Below, piece by piece: positions 34,611 through 42,750 of a stretch of DNA of 64,000 bases. The DNA is from Bacillota bacterium (GTDB lineage Bacteria; Bacillota; Clostridia; Lachnospirales; Lachnospiraceae). Position 1 is the stretch's first letter; the number at the start of each line of letters is the position of its first letter. The notes below the pieces were generated by a model. The model searched no databases. It saw only the letters and a program-made list of their open reading frames with translations, and was not told where the DNA came from. Position numbers and translations under genes: made by a program. The stretch covers positions 186,001 to 250,000 of the forward strand of contig JAEWSH010000042.1 of assembly GCA_023398375.1 (NCBI GenBank). The letters run 5' to 3'.

Positions 34611-35648
34611 ATGAAATACCTGAAAAATATGAAAACAGCAATATTCATAGAATTAGTCTGTATAGCGGCGTTATTTATTTTTAATATGAATAATCTGGAT
34701 AAATTGATTTCGTTCATGGACAAATATAGAACAACGATTGAAACCGCATCTATGGGAGAAGATTTTATTAAATGGGTCGATTTTAATGTACCATGTGAAG
34801 CACTAAAGTGTGCTTATAAATGGGACATTAATACCTACGGAAAAGAAGTACATATAGACTGGATAGAACTTCTTGCATATGAGGCAGCCAAGAACGGAGG
34901 AAAGTTTGGGAAAAAAGTAATACGTGAGATGGAAGAAACAGCAGAACAACTGATGCATAAAGAAACTACTATAAAAAAGCTTACACAGAAACTGAAATAT
35001 TATGAATATTATCTGGAGGCATATCAAGCAGTTCTGGGAGGGTATGTAGGGGAATATGAAGTATCGGACAGTCAGGAAAAAGGGTCAGTTAAAGCTAAGA
35101 AAAGATATGGTTTAAAGGTTTTTTTCCCAATTGCAAAAGAATTTGGTTATAGTGATTATGATGATTTTGGGGTAGGCAGAAGTTATGGATATGAAAGAAA
35201 ACATTTAGGACATGATATGATGGGCCAGATCGGCACACCAATTATCTGCGTTGAGTCAGGATATGTAGAGGCACTTGGCTGGAACCAATATGGCGGATGG
35301 AGAATCGGAATCAGAAGCTTTGATAAAAAGAGATATTATTACTATGCTCATCTGCGTCAGAATTATCCTTATCAGAAATCACTGAAAGAAAATGGCACAG
35401 TACAGGCAGGTGAAGTAATTGGATATATGGGGCATACGGGATATAGTGCAACAGAAAATGTCAATAATATAAAAACGGTTCATTTACATTTTGGAATTCA
35501 GTTAATATTTGACGAGTCACAGAAAGAAGGAAACACTGAAATCTGGATAAACCCATACCAATTATGTAGATTTCTCTATCAGAACCGCGCAAGTGTCGAA
35601 AAAGTAGAAGGCACGAAAGAGTGGAGAAGTGTAAAAGAAAGTGATTGA
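34611..35648 (+). CDS. M23-family (LytM-type) cell-wall peptidase
   Basis: 345 residues. After a membrane anchor (TAIFIELVCIAALFIFNM) comes a ~160-residue helical region. The M23 domain has the Zn ligands H-x3-D (HLGHDMMGQIG) and HxH (VHLHFGIQ), plus GYMGHTGYSA. It should cut peptide cross-bridges or stem peptides in peptidoglycan outside the cell. No clear ribosome site is seen immediately before ATG 34611. A promoter-like sequence and a terminator downstream mark a separate RNA unit. Confidence 0.85.
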   Translation: MKYLKNMKTAIFIELVCIAALFIFNMNNLDKLISFMDKYRTTIETASMGEDFIKWVDFNVPCEALKCAYKWDINTYGKEVHIDWIELLAYEAAKNGGKFGKKVIREMEETAEQLMHKETTIKKLTQKLKYYEYYLEAYQAVLGGYVGEYEVSDSQEKGSVKAKKRYGLKVFFPIAKEFGYSDYDDFGVGRSYGYERKHLGHDMMGQIGTPIICVESGYVEALGWNQYGGWRIGIRSFDKKRYYYYAHLRQNYPYQKSLKENGTVQAGEVIGYMGHTGYSATENVNNIKTVHLHFGIQLIFDESQKEGNTEIWINPYQLCRFLYQNRASVEKVEGTKEWRSVKESD

Positions 35649-35656
35649 AATTGTGT

Positions 35657-35685
35657 TTGCTTAGGTTTTGTTAATATAGTATACT
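35657..35685 (+). promoter_or_regulatory. Promoter of the 35.7-kb RNA candidate
   Basis: TTGCTT (35657-35662), a 17-nt spacer and TATACT (35680-35685) begin 8 nt after the M23 gene stop. Confidence 0.6.
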
Positions 35686-35691
35686 ATAAAT

Positions 35692-35811
35692 CAATCAGAA
35701 TGGTTACGAAAGAGTTCTGCTAAAGGTCCCAAAATGGCAGTTTTGATAATTTGTCATTTGCGGAGTTATAAAAAGCGTAGAAAGCGGGGATTCTTGATCC
35801 CCGCTTATTTA
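35692..35811 (+). ncRNA. Candidate ~120-nt small RNA or leader RNA
   Basis: The interval runs from the start predicted by the promoter at 35657-35685 to a strong intrinsic terminator: AAGCGGGGAT (35782-35791) pairs with ATCCCCGCTT (35797-35806), then T-rich sequence. It has no long ORF and contains partly complementary segments (CTGCT/GGCAG near 35716-35740). It could be an independent sRNA, or a riboswitch-like leader that attenuates the radical SAM-arginase gene starting ~80 nt later. I do not recognise the RNA family. Confidence 0.5.
35782..35811 (+). terminator. Intrinsic terminator, 10-bp GC-rich stem
   Basis: A perfect stem AAGCGGGGAT/ATCCCCGCTT with loop TCTTG is followed by ATTTAA. 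It ends either the M23 gene transcript or the short RNA above. Confidence 0.85.
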
Positions 35812-35890
35812 ACTTACAGGAATAAAGTGTCAAAAGCTTGCTTGTATATTTAGAGTAACGATTCGAATGTGAAATAAGAAAGTGTGTTGT

Positions 35891-37540
35891 ATGAGTAACG
35901 ATATTTTGGAAGATTGTGCATTATGTCCCAGAAATTGCCATATGAACCGCAGAGAGGGACAAAAAGGAGTTTGCAAAGAAACGGCAGAAATCGTGATAGC
36001 GAGAGCTGCATTACATATGTGGGAAGAACCTTGTATCTCAGGAGAAGCTGGGTCTGGAACCGTTTTTTTCAGTGGATGTCCGGTCGGGTGTGTCTTTTGT
36101 CAGAATGCAGCAATCGCAGAGGGAGAACGTGGAAAAAAAATAACACCGGGCAGATTATGTGAAATTTTTTTAGAACTACAGAAAAAAGGTGCGAATAATA
36201 TTAATCTCGTGACCCCGACTCATTTTGTTCCACAGATCATATGGGCTGTAGAACATGCGCGTAAAGACGGCCTGCGTATTCCTATCGTATATAATACAAG
36301 TGGATATGAAAAAAAGGAGACAATACAGCAATTGGAAGGAATTGTGGATATTTATCTTCCGGATATGAAGTATATGAGCAGTGAATTATCTAAAAAATAT
36401 TCTCATGCAGAGGATTATTTTATCTATGCGTCACAGGCGCTTGCAGAAATGGTAAGGCAACTTCCGGATCCAATCTTTGATGAGCGGGGTATTATGTTAA
36501 AAGGTGTTATTGTAAGGCATTTGTTATTACCAGGGCAGTTGGAGGACTCAAAACATCTTGTTAACTATCTGTATCAGACATATCGGGATATTATCTTTAT
36601 AAGCCTGATGAATCAATATACACCGATGCCGTGGGTACAGGTATATCCGGAACTGCAGCATAAGGTCAAAAAGAGAGAATATGATGCATTGATTGATTAC
36701 GCAATTCGATTGGGAATAGAGAATGGATTTATGCAGGAGGGGAAGACTGCCTCAGAAAGTTTTATACCGGAGTTTGATGAGGAAGGTGTATCACCGGAAG
36801 TAGTTGTCATGAATTTTTCTCATATTTATGAGCAGGAGCAATTCTATAAGGAGGGTAATTACAGATGGATTGATTGTACGGATATCCGGGGAACAGATTG
36901 CTATTGTGATGAAAAGGCAGGAAATGCGATCATGGATAAAATAAAGAACTGTAGTCCCTATGGTATTCATTTTATAGATTCTGGCAATTATCACTATGTA
37001 AGTAAATTATGGCTGGATAAAGTGAAAGAGCCGTTTGTGCTGTTAGTGCTGGATCATCATCCGGATATGCAGCCATCACTATTTGGCAACCTGATGTCAT
37101 GCGGCTGTTGGGTAAAAGCGGTATTAGACACGAATCCCTTCATTCAGAAAGTAATATTGCTTGGTGCAAAAGAGGAGTTGATAAAAAGCATTGATGAAAT
37201 ATACAGAAACAGGATGGTCTGCTATAATGAAGAGAGTATGAATCATATGAAAACATGGCACACGTTTGCAAAAGAACATGTGAAGGTGCCGATCTACATA
37301 TCCATAGATAAAGATGTGTTGGATACAGATTCTGCCGTTACAAATTGGGATCAGGGAAGCATGTCTTTACAAGAGCTTAAGACTCTTGTACGGACTATAT
37401 GGAAGCAGGAACAGATTATAGGTGTGGATATCTGTGGAGAATGTGCTGATACATTACAATCATGGACAGACTATAAGTGTAATTTGCTGAATGACCGGAC
37501 AAATTATGAACTGATGGAGTTATTTGAACGGTTGGTTTAA
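35891..37540 (+). CDS. Radical SAM (PflA-like) and arginase-fold fusion protein
   Basis: 549 residues in one frame. Residues ~1-300 form a complete PflA-like radical SAM protein: Cys-rich start (CALCPRNCHMNRREGQKGVC), the cluster motif C-x3-C-x2-C in FSGCPVGCVFCQ, and a barrel through VYNTSGYEKKETI and YLPDMKYMSS. Residues ~305-549 form a ureohydrolase/arginase fold with all expected Mn ligands: His in DSGNYHYVS, DHHPD, and SIDKDVLD; GVDICGE follows. Separate proteins are usual, so a fusion suggests a shared pathway. The substrate is unknown. ATG 35891 is weakly supported; GTG 35882 is an alternative. Confidence 0.85.
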   Translation: MSNDILEDCALCPRNCHMNRREGQKGVCKETAEIVIARAALHMWEEPCISGEAGSGTVFFSGCPVGCVFCQNAAIAEGERGKKITPGRLCEIFLELQKKGANNINLVTPTHFVPQIIWAVEHARKDGLRIPIVYNTSGYEKKETIQQLEGIVDIYLPDMKYMSSELSKKYSHAEDYFIYASQALAEMVRQLPDPIFDERGIMLKGVIVRHLLLPGQLEDSKHLVNYLYQTYRDIIFISLMNQYTPMPWVQVYPELQHKVKKREYDALIDYAIRLGIENGFMQEGKTASESFIPEFDEEGVSPEVVVMNFSHIYEQEQFYKEGNYRWIDCTDIRGTDCYCDEKAGNAIMDKIKNCSPYGIHFIDSGNYHYVSKLWLDKVKEPFVLLVLDHHPDMQPSLFGNLMSCGCWVKAVLDTNPFIQKVILLGAKEELIKSIDEIYRNRMVCYNEESMNHMKTWHTFAKEHVKVPIYISIDKDVLDTDSAVTNWDQGSMSLQELKTLVRTIWKQEQIIGVDICGECADTLQSWTDYKCNLLNDRTNYELMELFERLV

Positions 37541-37583
37541 ATAAGAAGATACATAATAGTAAAAACAAGGAGAGAATGAAAGG

Positions 37584-37778
37584 ATGACATTTAAAGATAA
37601 ATATCTTGCAGGTGAAATAGAATTTGAAGCAATTGATGACTATAGCTATGAATGGGGTATGAGTGATGAAACACGTACGCTATGTGAGTATCTGGGACTT
37701 AATGCAGAGGAAGAAGATGCCTGGGTAAGTGTGAGCGAAGACGCGCTGCATGAGATACTGGATGCCCAGAAAAAGTAG
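37584..37778 (+). CDS. Small acidic protein (64 aa)
   Basis: MTFKDKYLAGEIEFEAIDDY... is soluble and strongly acidic (EEEDAW), with no membrane segment. AAGGAGAG upstream, and an AAAGG at 7 nt, support ATG 37584. It lies 43 nt after the fusion gene and may be co-transcribed. I do not recognise a characterised family; similar short acidic proteins occur in Lachnospiraceae. Confidence 0.6.
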   Translation: MTFKDKYLAGEIEFEAIDDYSYEWGMSDETRTLCEYLGLNAEEEDAWVSVSEDALHEILDAQKK

Positions 37779-37861
37779 TAAATTGTTAATTTTAAGTTAC
37801 GAAAACAAATGACGGCGCAGAGTGAAAAATAATAGAACGCCGTAGAACAGAGGATGGTAAG

Positions 37862-39259
37862 ATGGCATATAGAAGAGAAGAGGCTGCTAAGTCATATAAT
37901 AAATATAGAGAAAAATGGAATGTTTCAGAGAGCCGCGATTCTAAAAGAAGAGAAAAAGATGACAGTAAATCATTTAAACATAGAGATGTAGTACAAAAAA
38001 AAACTAGTGATAAAAAGTATGTAAAAAACACAAGCGATAGTGCCCGTATAGAAGTAACAGCGGATAAAAATAAAAAAAACAGGCCTCCTAAAAAAAAGTA
38101 TATAGGATGTCCGATTTATGAAAAGTGCGGAGGATGTCTGGGACAAGAACAACCTTATGAAATACATTTGGCACAGAAACAAAAACAGTTGCAAAGTCTC
38201 ATAGGCAATTATTGCAAACTCGATCCAATAATTGGTATGAAAAATCCTTACTACTATCGAAATAAAGTACATGCGGTATTTGCACATGATAAAAAAGGTC
38301 CATATTGCGGTGTATATGAAGCAGGCACCCATAGAGTCGTACCGGTTGAAAATTGTAAGATTGAAGATAAAAAGGCATCTGCAATTATATTAACGATTCG
38401 TGATTTATTAACTTCTTTTAAGATCAAGACCTATAATGAAGATAAAGGGTACGGATTGCTCCGTCATGTATTGATAAGAAAGGGTTTCCAAAGCGGCGAG
38501 ATAATGGTGGTCCTGGTTTTATCCAGTACAATCATGCCATCCAAGAATAATTTCGTAAAAGCACTTCTCAAAGTGCATCCGGAAATTACAACAATTATAA
38601 TGAATGAAAATTATAAAAATACAAGTATGATTCTTGGAGAGAAAGAACAGGTCATATATGGAAAAGGATTCATTACTGATACTTTATGTGGTAAGACATT
38701 CCGTATATCAGCAAAGTCTTTTTATCAAGTGAATCCAATTCAAACAGAAGTGTTATATAAGAAAGCAATTGACTTTGCAGGCTTGAAGGGAACCGAGACA
38801 ATTCTGGATGCATATTGCGGTATTGGTACGATTGGAATGATCGCGTCTGATCATGCAAAGAAAGTGATCGGTGTGGAACTAAATCCTGAAGCAGTTCGTG
38901 ATGCAGTGAGCAATGCGAAAAGAAATAATATCAAGAACATAGACTTTTATACCAAGGATGCCAGTGACTTTATGACACAAGTAGCGGAGGACAGCGGAGA
39001 GAAGATTGATGTCATTTTCATGGATCCGCCAAGGTCAGGCAGTGACGAGAAGTTTATTGACGCTTGTGCACAACTGGCACCAAAGAAAATCATCTATATC
39101 TCCTGTAATCCCATCACTCTTGCAAGAGATTTGGCTTATTTCACGAAGAAAGGCTACCAGATAAAGAGAGCAGGAGGAGTGGATATGTTTCCATGGACCT
39201 GTTGCGTGGAGACGGTTGTTCTGTTGTCCCAACAAAAACCGAATGATCGAATTCGGTAG
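37862..39259 (+). CDS. rlmD: 23S rRNA (uracil-5-)-methyltransferase RlmD/RumA type
   Basis: 465 residues. A ~75-residue basic, lysine-rich N-terminus replaces the usual TRAM domain. The Fe-S cysteines follow (CPIYEKCGGC, later VENCKIED), then the SAM site DAYCGIGTIGM, DPPRSGSDEKF and the catalytic cysteine in YISCNPITLARDL. It methylates uridine C5 in 23S rRNA. The protein ends LSQQKPNDRIR, but a shifted frame directly after it encodes a decayed C-terminal tail found in clostridial relatives, so the end is truncated. The 3' end of this gene is a known insertion site for integrative elements in Firmicutes. Confidence 0.9.
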   Translation: MAYRREEAAKSYNKYREKWNVSESRDSKRREKDDSKSFKHRDVVQKKTSDKKYVKNTSDSARIEVTADKNKKNRPPKKKYIGCPIYEKCGGCLGQEQPYEIHLAQKQKQLQSLIGNYCKLDPIIGMKNPYYYRNKVHAVFAHDKKGPYCGVYEAGTHRVVPVENCKIEDKKASAIILTIRDLLTSFKIKTYNEDKGYGLLRHVLIRKGFQSGEIMVVLVLSSTIMPSKNNFVKALLKVHPEITTIIMNENYKNTSMILGEKEQVIYGKGFITDTLCGKTFRISAKSFYQVNPIQTEVLYKKAIDFAGLKGTETILDAYCGIGTIGMIASDHAKKVIGVELNPEAVRDAVSNAKRNNIKNIDFYTKDASDFMTQVAEDSGEKIDVIFMDPPRSGSDEKFIDACAQLAPKKIIYISCNPITLARDLAYFTKKGYQIKRAGGVDMFPWTCCVETVVLLSQQKPNDRIR

Positions 39260-39331
39260 ATTTGGACTTGGATGAGCTGGATGTGACGAGTGCGGAGTTG
39301 AAGGCTACTTAAGCGGAGATTAAGGACTATG
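39256..39331 (+). pseudogene. Decayed C-terminal tail of rlmD
   Basis: In a frame shifted from rlmD the sequence reads VDLDLDELDVTSAELKAT-stop-AEIKDYV. It resembles the tail that follows the methyltransferase in Clostridia (LDELDLTSAESKATYxEIKxYV), with the tyrosine codon now TAA. The similarity ends at 39331, where a sequence repeated at 47967 begins. Confidence 0.55.
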
Positions 39332-39377
39332 TCTCCCATTACGGTAATGTGATATTGAAGTATCCCATGATAATATA
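39332..39377 (+). repeat. 46-bp direct repeat, copy A
   Basis: This stretch (TCTCCCATTACGGTAATGTG ... CATGATAATATA) matches 47967-48012 at 40 of 46 positions, in the same orientation. Copy A starts where the rlmD tail homology stops. Confidence 0.7.
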
Positions 39378-39414
39378 GCAGAATAATAGGGTTAGTTCAG
39401 AACCTTGATTTGCG

Positions 39415-39443
39415 TTGATTGTGCAGCAGTTTCCTGCTATACT
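39415..39443 (+). promoter_or_regulatory. Promoter of the leader peptide-acetyltransferase unit
   Basis: TTGATT (39415-39420), a 17-nt spacer and TATACT (39438-39443). Confidence 0.65.
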
Positions 39444-39496
39444 GGTAACAGAAAGCGGCTTTTAAAGTTACTGGATTATGAGGAAAGGAGGATTTT

Positions 39497-39538
39497 ATGA
39501 AGGTAAAAATATTATTTGGGAGGGCACTTTTACAATAA
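39497..39538 (+). CDS. 13-residue leader peptide MKVKILFGRALLQ
   Basis: ATG 39497 has AAAGGAGG 5 nt upstream and ends at TAA 39538, 30 nt before the acetyltransferase. Codons 8-9 (GGGAGG) form one arm of a hairpin with CCTCC(T) at 39539-39545. The same CCCTC can alternatively pair with GAGGG (39556-39560), the acetyltransferase ribosome site. This arrangement resembles translational attenuators of resistance genes. Confidence 0.5.
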   Translation: MKVKILFGRALLQ

Positions 39539-39560
39539 CCCTCCTATAAAAGAAAGAGGG
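39518..39560 (+). promoter_or_regulatory. Mutually exclusive hairpins around the acetyltransferase ribosome site
   Basis: Segment 1 GGGAGGG (39518-39524), segment 2 CCCTCCT (39539-39545) and segment 3 GAGGG (39556-39560). Segment 2 can pair with 1 or 3, so ribosome occupancy of the leader ORF would change access to the ribosome site. Confidence 0.45.
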
Positions 39561-39568
39561 AATTTAAA

Positions 39569-40324
39569 ATGTATCAAGAGCTACAAATCCAAGACATGCA
39601 AAAAGAGGATATTGACCAAGCCGTCGAGCTTTGGGTAAAGCAATATAGGCTATATTGCAATAGAGAAGAGTTTCCGAAATACTGGATTACAAATACAGCG
39701 GAAATTAAATATATACTTGAGAACCAAATACAAGACTATACCGCTGCCGTAGCAAAACAAGGTGCCAAAATCGTGGGATTTCTGTTTTTTTTTATGTTTG
39801 ATTTTCACAATGAAAATCTGCATTATGTACGTATTGCTACGTTGGATGATTTACAGGAAATGCAACCACTTGTTGACGAATCTGTTCTGTATTACAAAAT
39901 GGAACCTTTGTTCTTGAAACGGGAAGCAGTTTCTACTGAGAAACTGCGTGAATTGATTAAGCGTGATAATATATTTGTTGCTTGTGACGGCGATAAGATC
40001 ATTGGTTTTATGAACATTAACCGAGCAGCAGAAAACGATTTGGAGAATTTATCTGTAATAAACTGCGGTTTAATTAATGAGCTTGGTGCATATATAAAGC
40101 CAGAATATAGGGGAAATAAGGTAGGGACGTATCTATTGAACGCGATAGCCAGGTATTGCAGGAATAATTCAATAGATTTGATTCATGTTGATTTTGAAAC
40201 TGCTAATCCTTTTGCTAACCAGTTTTGGAGAAAATACTTTACACCAATGATTTCATCGGTTCGCAGAACGATCAATAAAGATGCGAGTACTGCTGTCGAG
40301 AAAACCGCAGTAAATATATCGTAA
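39569..40324 (+). CDS. GNAT-family N-acetyltransferase
   Basis: 251 residues. The C-terminal ~165 residues form a GNAT domain (VRIATLDDLQEMQ, IFVACDGDKIIGFM, LGAYIKPEYRGNKVGTYLLNAIARYC with the acetyl-CoA P-loop R-G-N-K-V-G). The N-terminal ~85 residues look like the first half of a second GNAT domain that stops abruptly (GFLFFFMFDFHNEN), suggesting an internal deletion in an ancestral tandem-GNAT protein. The acetylated substrate is unknown; its leader-peptide control would suit an antibiotic or toxic metabolite. Confidence 0.82.
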   Translation: MYQELQIQDMQKEDIDQAVELWVKQYRLYCNREEFPKYWITNTAEIKYILENQIQDYTAAVAKQGAKIVGFLFFFMFDFHNENLHYVRIATLDDLQEMQPLVDESVLYYKMEPLFLKREAVSTEKLRELIKRDNIFVACDGDKIIGFMNINRAAENDLENLSVINCGLINELGAYIKPEYRGNKVGTYLLNAIARYCRNNSIDLIHVDFETANPFANQFWRKYFTPMISSVRRTINKDASTAVEKTAVNIS

Positions 40325-40373
40325 GACAAATAAGTGGATCTCGTTAATAAACAACCTAACAGGAAGTAAAGTT

Positions 40374-40565
40374 ATGCTGGGCAACTTAGGAGAAAGAGGT
40401 GATATTGTCAAGGAAACAGGCGCGGTATATTACACAACGGATATGGATAAAACATTAAGATGGCTTACTGAAATACTTGGCTGGTATGGTCAGATAGAAA
40501 GTCGTAACGACTTAAACGAGGGAACTTCTTTTTTTATAGTTTATTGGCGTGAAATGCAAAAATAA
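40374..40565 (+). pseudogene. Truncated VOC/glyoxalase-family fragment
   Basis: The 63 codons include KETGAVYYTTDMDKTLRWLTEILGWYGQIESR, the first beta-alpha unit of a VOC (glyoxalase/bleomycin-resistance) protein. The frame then ends at TAA (NEGTSFFIVYWREMQK), whereas full proteins are ~120 residues or more. An AGGAAG site precedes the ATG. It is probably a remnant. Confidence 0.55.
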
Positions 40566-40646
40566 TGGCGCAATCTGATGTTTGTAAATGTCTTCCCGCG
40601 TTGTATAGTATAGGCATAATAATAAAGTCTTAATTGGGAGGATTTA

Positions 40647-41435
40647 ATGATGGAAATAAAAATAGCATTAATTACAGGTGCGTCCAGTGGTATAGGTAGA
40701 GCGTTAGCGAGGTTTCATGCTTCACAGGGAGGAAATCTTGTTATTGTTGCAAGAAATAAACAACGCCTGAATCAACTTAAAGCAGAAATTGAAAAGGAGA
40801 ATCATGTAAAGGTCATGACCATAGCAAAAGACCTGTCATTAGCAAATGCACCGCAGGAAATTTACGATGAAGTAAAAGCCAATGGTATTGAGATAGACTA
40901 TCTTATCAATGATGCCGGTCTTGGAGGCCGGGGCATGTTTCATGAGCACGCAGCTGAAAGAGATATACAGATGATTACAGTTAATATTATAGCTCTAACG
41001 AAACTAACGAAACTTTTTTTACCTGATTTCATCAGACGTGGTGATGGTAAAGTCCTAAATGTTTCGTCCACAGGTGCTTTGGTGCCGGGACCGATGCAAG
41101 CGGTTTACTGTGCTACGAAAGCCTATGTAACATCTTTTGGAAATGCTATATGGAAGGAAATAGAGGGAACGGGTGTTACATTGACTACTTTGATGCCTGG
41201 TGCGACAGAAACTGAATTTGCCAAAATAGCGGATATGCAAAATACTCCATTGTTCGCAAGAACAGTGAGTCCGGTTGATGTGGCAAGAGCAGGATATGAG
41301 GGAATGATATTGGGTAAAATCAATGTGATTGCCGGCATATCCGTTATGCAAAGAGTAATTTTATCGCTTGCTCCATTTATTCCGAAGAGAATACTATTAA
41401 ATCAAGTCTATAATATGCAGACTGAAAATAAATAA
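40647..41435 (+). CDS. Short-chain dehydrogenase/reductase
   Basis: 262 residues, classical SDR. It has the cofactor motif TGASSGIGRALA, INDAG, the catalytic Ser in VLNVSSTGALVPG and Y-x3-K in YCATKAY. GGGAGG precedes ATG 40647. It oxidises or reduces an unknown alcohol/ketone with NAD(P). An AraC-type regulator gene starts 21 nt later, so the two are probably one unit. Confidence 0.88.
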   Translation: MMEIKIALITGASSGIGRALARFHASQGGNLVIVARNKQRLNQLKAEIEKENHVKVMTIAKDLSLANAPQEIYDEVKANGIEIDYLINDAGLGGRGMFHEHAAERDIQMITVNIIALTKLTKLFLPDFIRRGDGKVLNVSSTGALVPGPMQAVYCATKAYVTSFGNAIWKEIEGTGVTLTTLMPGATETEFAKIADMQNTPLFARTVSPVDVARAGYEGMILGKINVIAGISVMQRVILSLAPFIPKRILLNQVYNMQTENK

Positions 41436-41456
41436 ACACGACGCTGGAGGTATCAT

Positions 41457-42437
41457 TTGAATAAATTCATTCTGGATAGACGATATAAAGATTTGATTTG
41501 TTCGATTGGATTCAATATGACTGAAGTACTACGAAAAGCAAACTTGCCAGAAGATATTTTCAGTCATAGAACGCCGAGTCTAACGTCAACTGAGTATATT
41601 AAGTTTATGGAATCCATAAGTTTGCTTGCTCCTGATGATGAGACTGCTTTAAAAATTGGTTTGGCGGAAAATATTGAAACTTTCTCTCCGCCAATTTTTG
41701 CGGCATATTGTAGTAAGAATGCTTGCACCTGTATTGAGCGGCTTGCAAGATACAAAAAACTTATCGGACCTATGTTGTTCATCACTAGTAAAAATAACGC
41801 TGAATTTGCAGTTGAAATTACTACAGAAAATGAGGAAGAAGAGTTGCCGAGGTTACTAGTCGAAACGGAATTCGTGATTTTAATTAACCTTATTCGTAAT
41901 GCGACAAAGGAGAACATCATTCCCATAAACATGATGATACGGCATTCCGTCACAAGTGAGGCAATAAAAAAGTATTGGGGAATTGAACCGAACGTTGGAG
42001 ACAAGAATTTACTGGTATTTTTACTATCTGATGCAGAAAAACCTTTTATCAGTCAAAATGATGTAATGTGGGATTATTTTGAACCTGAGCTGAAACGCCG
42101 GCTTTCAGAACTGAATACATATGATTCTTTTAGTGAAAAAATAAGATGTGTTCTAATTGAACTCTTGCCCAGCGGCGAAAGCAGAATGGAAGAGGTGGCA
42201 AAGAAACTCTCTGTCAGCAAACGGACTCTCCAAAGGAAGTTAGGTCTAGAAAATACTACGTTTCAAAAACAGTTAAATTATACCAGGGAATTATTAGCAA
42301 AGAATTATATTGAAAATAGCAGGATGTCCAGCAATGATATTGCGTATTTGTTGGGGTATCAAGATTTGAATTCTTTTTTGCGAGCATTTAGCCTTTGGAC
42401 TGGCATGAATATCACCGAATTCAAAAAGAGGCTATAG
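41457..42437 (+). CDS. AraC-family regulator (Arabinose_bd type)
   Basis: 326 residues. The N-terminal ~200 residues resemble the PF12625 ligand domain (LICSIGFNMTEVLRKANLPEDIF...TEYIKFMESI). The C-terminus is an HTH_18 pair (MEEVAKKLSVSKRTLQRKLGLENTTF and SSNDIAYLLGYQDLNSFLRAFSLWTG). TTG start with GGAGG 6 nt upstream. Regulators of this class often control lipid or alcohol metabolism; the SDR gene beside it is a natural target. Confidence 0.88.
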   Translation: MNKFILDRRYKDLICSIGFNMTEVLRKANLPEDIFSHRTPSLTSTEYIKFMESISLLAPDDETALKIGLAENIETFSPPIFAAYCSKNACTCIERLARYKKLIGPMLFITSKNNAEFAVEITTENEEEELPRLLVETEFVILINLIRNATKENIIPINMMIRHSVTSEAIKKYWGIEPNVGDKNLLVFLLSDAEKPFISQNDVMWDYFEPELKRRLSELNTYDSFSEKIRCVLIELLPSGESRMEEVAKKLSVSKRTLQRKLGLENTTFQKQLNYTRELLAKNYIENSRMSSNDIAYLLGYQDLNSFLRAFSLWTGMNITEFKKRL

Positions 42438-42451
42438 TGTATCCTAATGGA

Positions 42452-42589
42452 ATAGCCTTCCGCCGAAGAAATTTGTGATCTCAAGTAACATCTTTTTTAA
42501 TTCTTATTGACAAGACTGTAGAATTGATCAGTGATTCTTTACATAAACATGTCTCCAGATTGAAAAAAATTCGCAGAGCGGAAGGCTAT
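42452..42589. repeat. 12-bp perfect inverted repeats 138 bp apart end to end
   Basis: ATAGCCTTCCGC (42452-42463) and GCGGAAGGCTAT (42578-42589). The right copy lies in the DUF1801 fragment coding sequence; origin unknown. Confidence 0.5.
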
Positions 42590-42685
42590 AAGACGAGCAA
42601 AGGTGCCATTCAGCTGCCACTCAGCAAGCCTATTGATTTTACACGCATCTCGGATATCGTAAAATGGAGGCTTGAAAACCTATGA
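42518..42685 (+). pseudogene. C-terminal fragment of a DUF1801 (YdhG-type) protein
   Basis: A frame with no start reads ...GYKTSKGAIQLPLSKPIDFTRISDIVKWRL... to a TGA at 42685. It resembles the DUF1801 C-terminus (SKGxIxFPLDKPIP...I..IVKFR). The N-terminal half is missing. It fills most of the 313-bp space between the AraC and methyltransferase genes. Confidence 0.5.
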
Positions 42686-42750
42686 AACTGGGAATATTAA
42701 CACCTAATGCATAGTATTAGTTTTTTGGCTAAGGAGTAGGAGATAAGATA

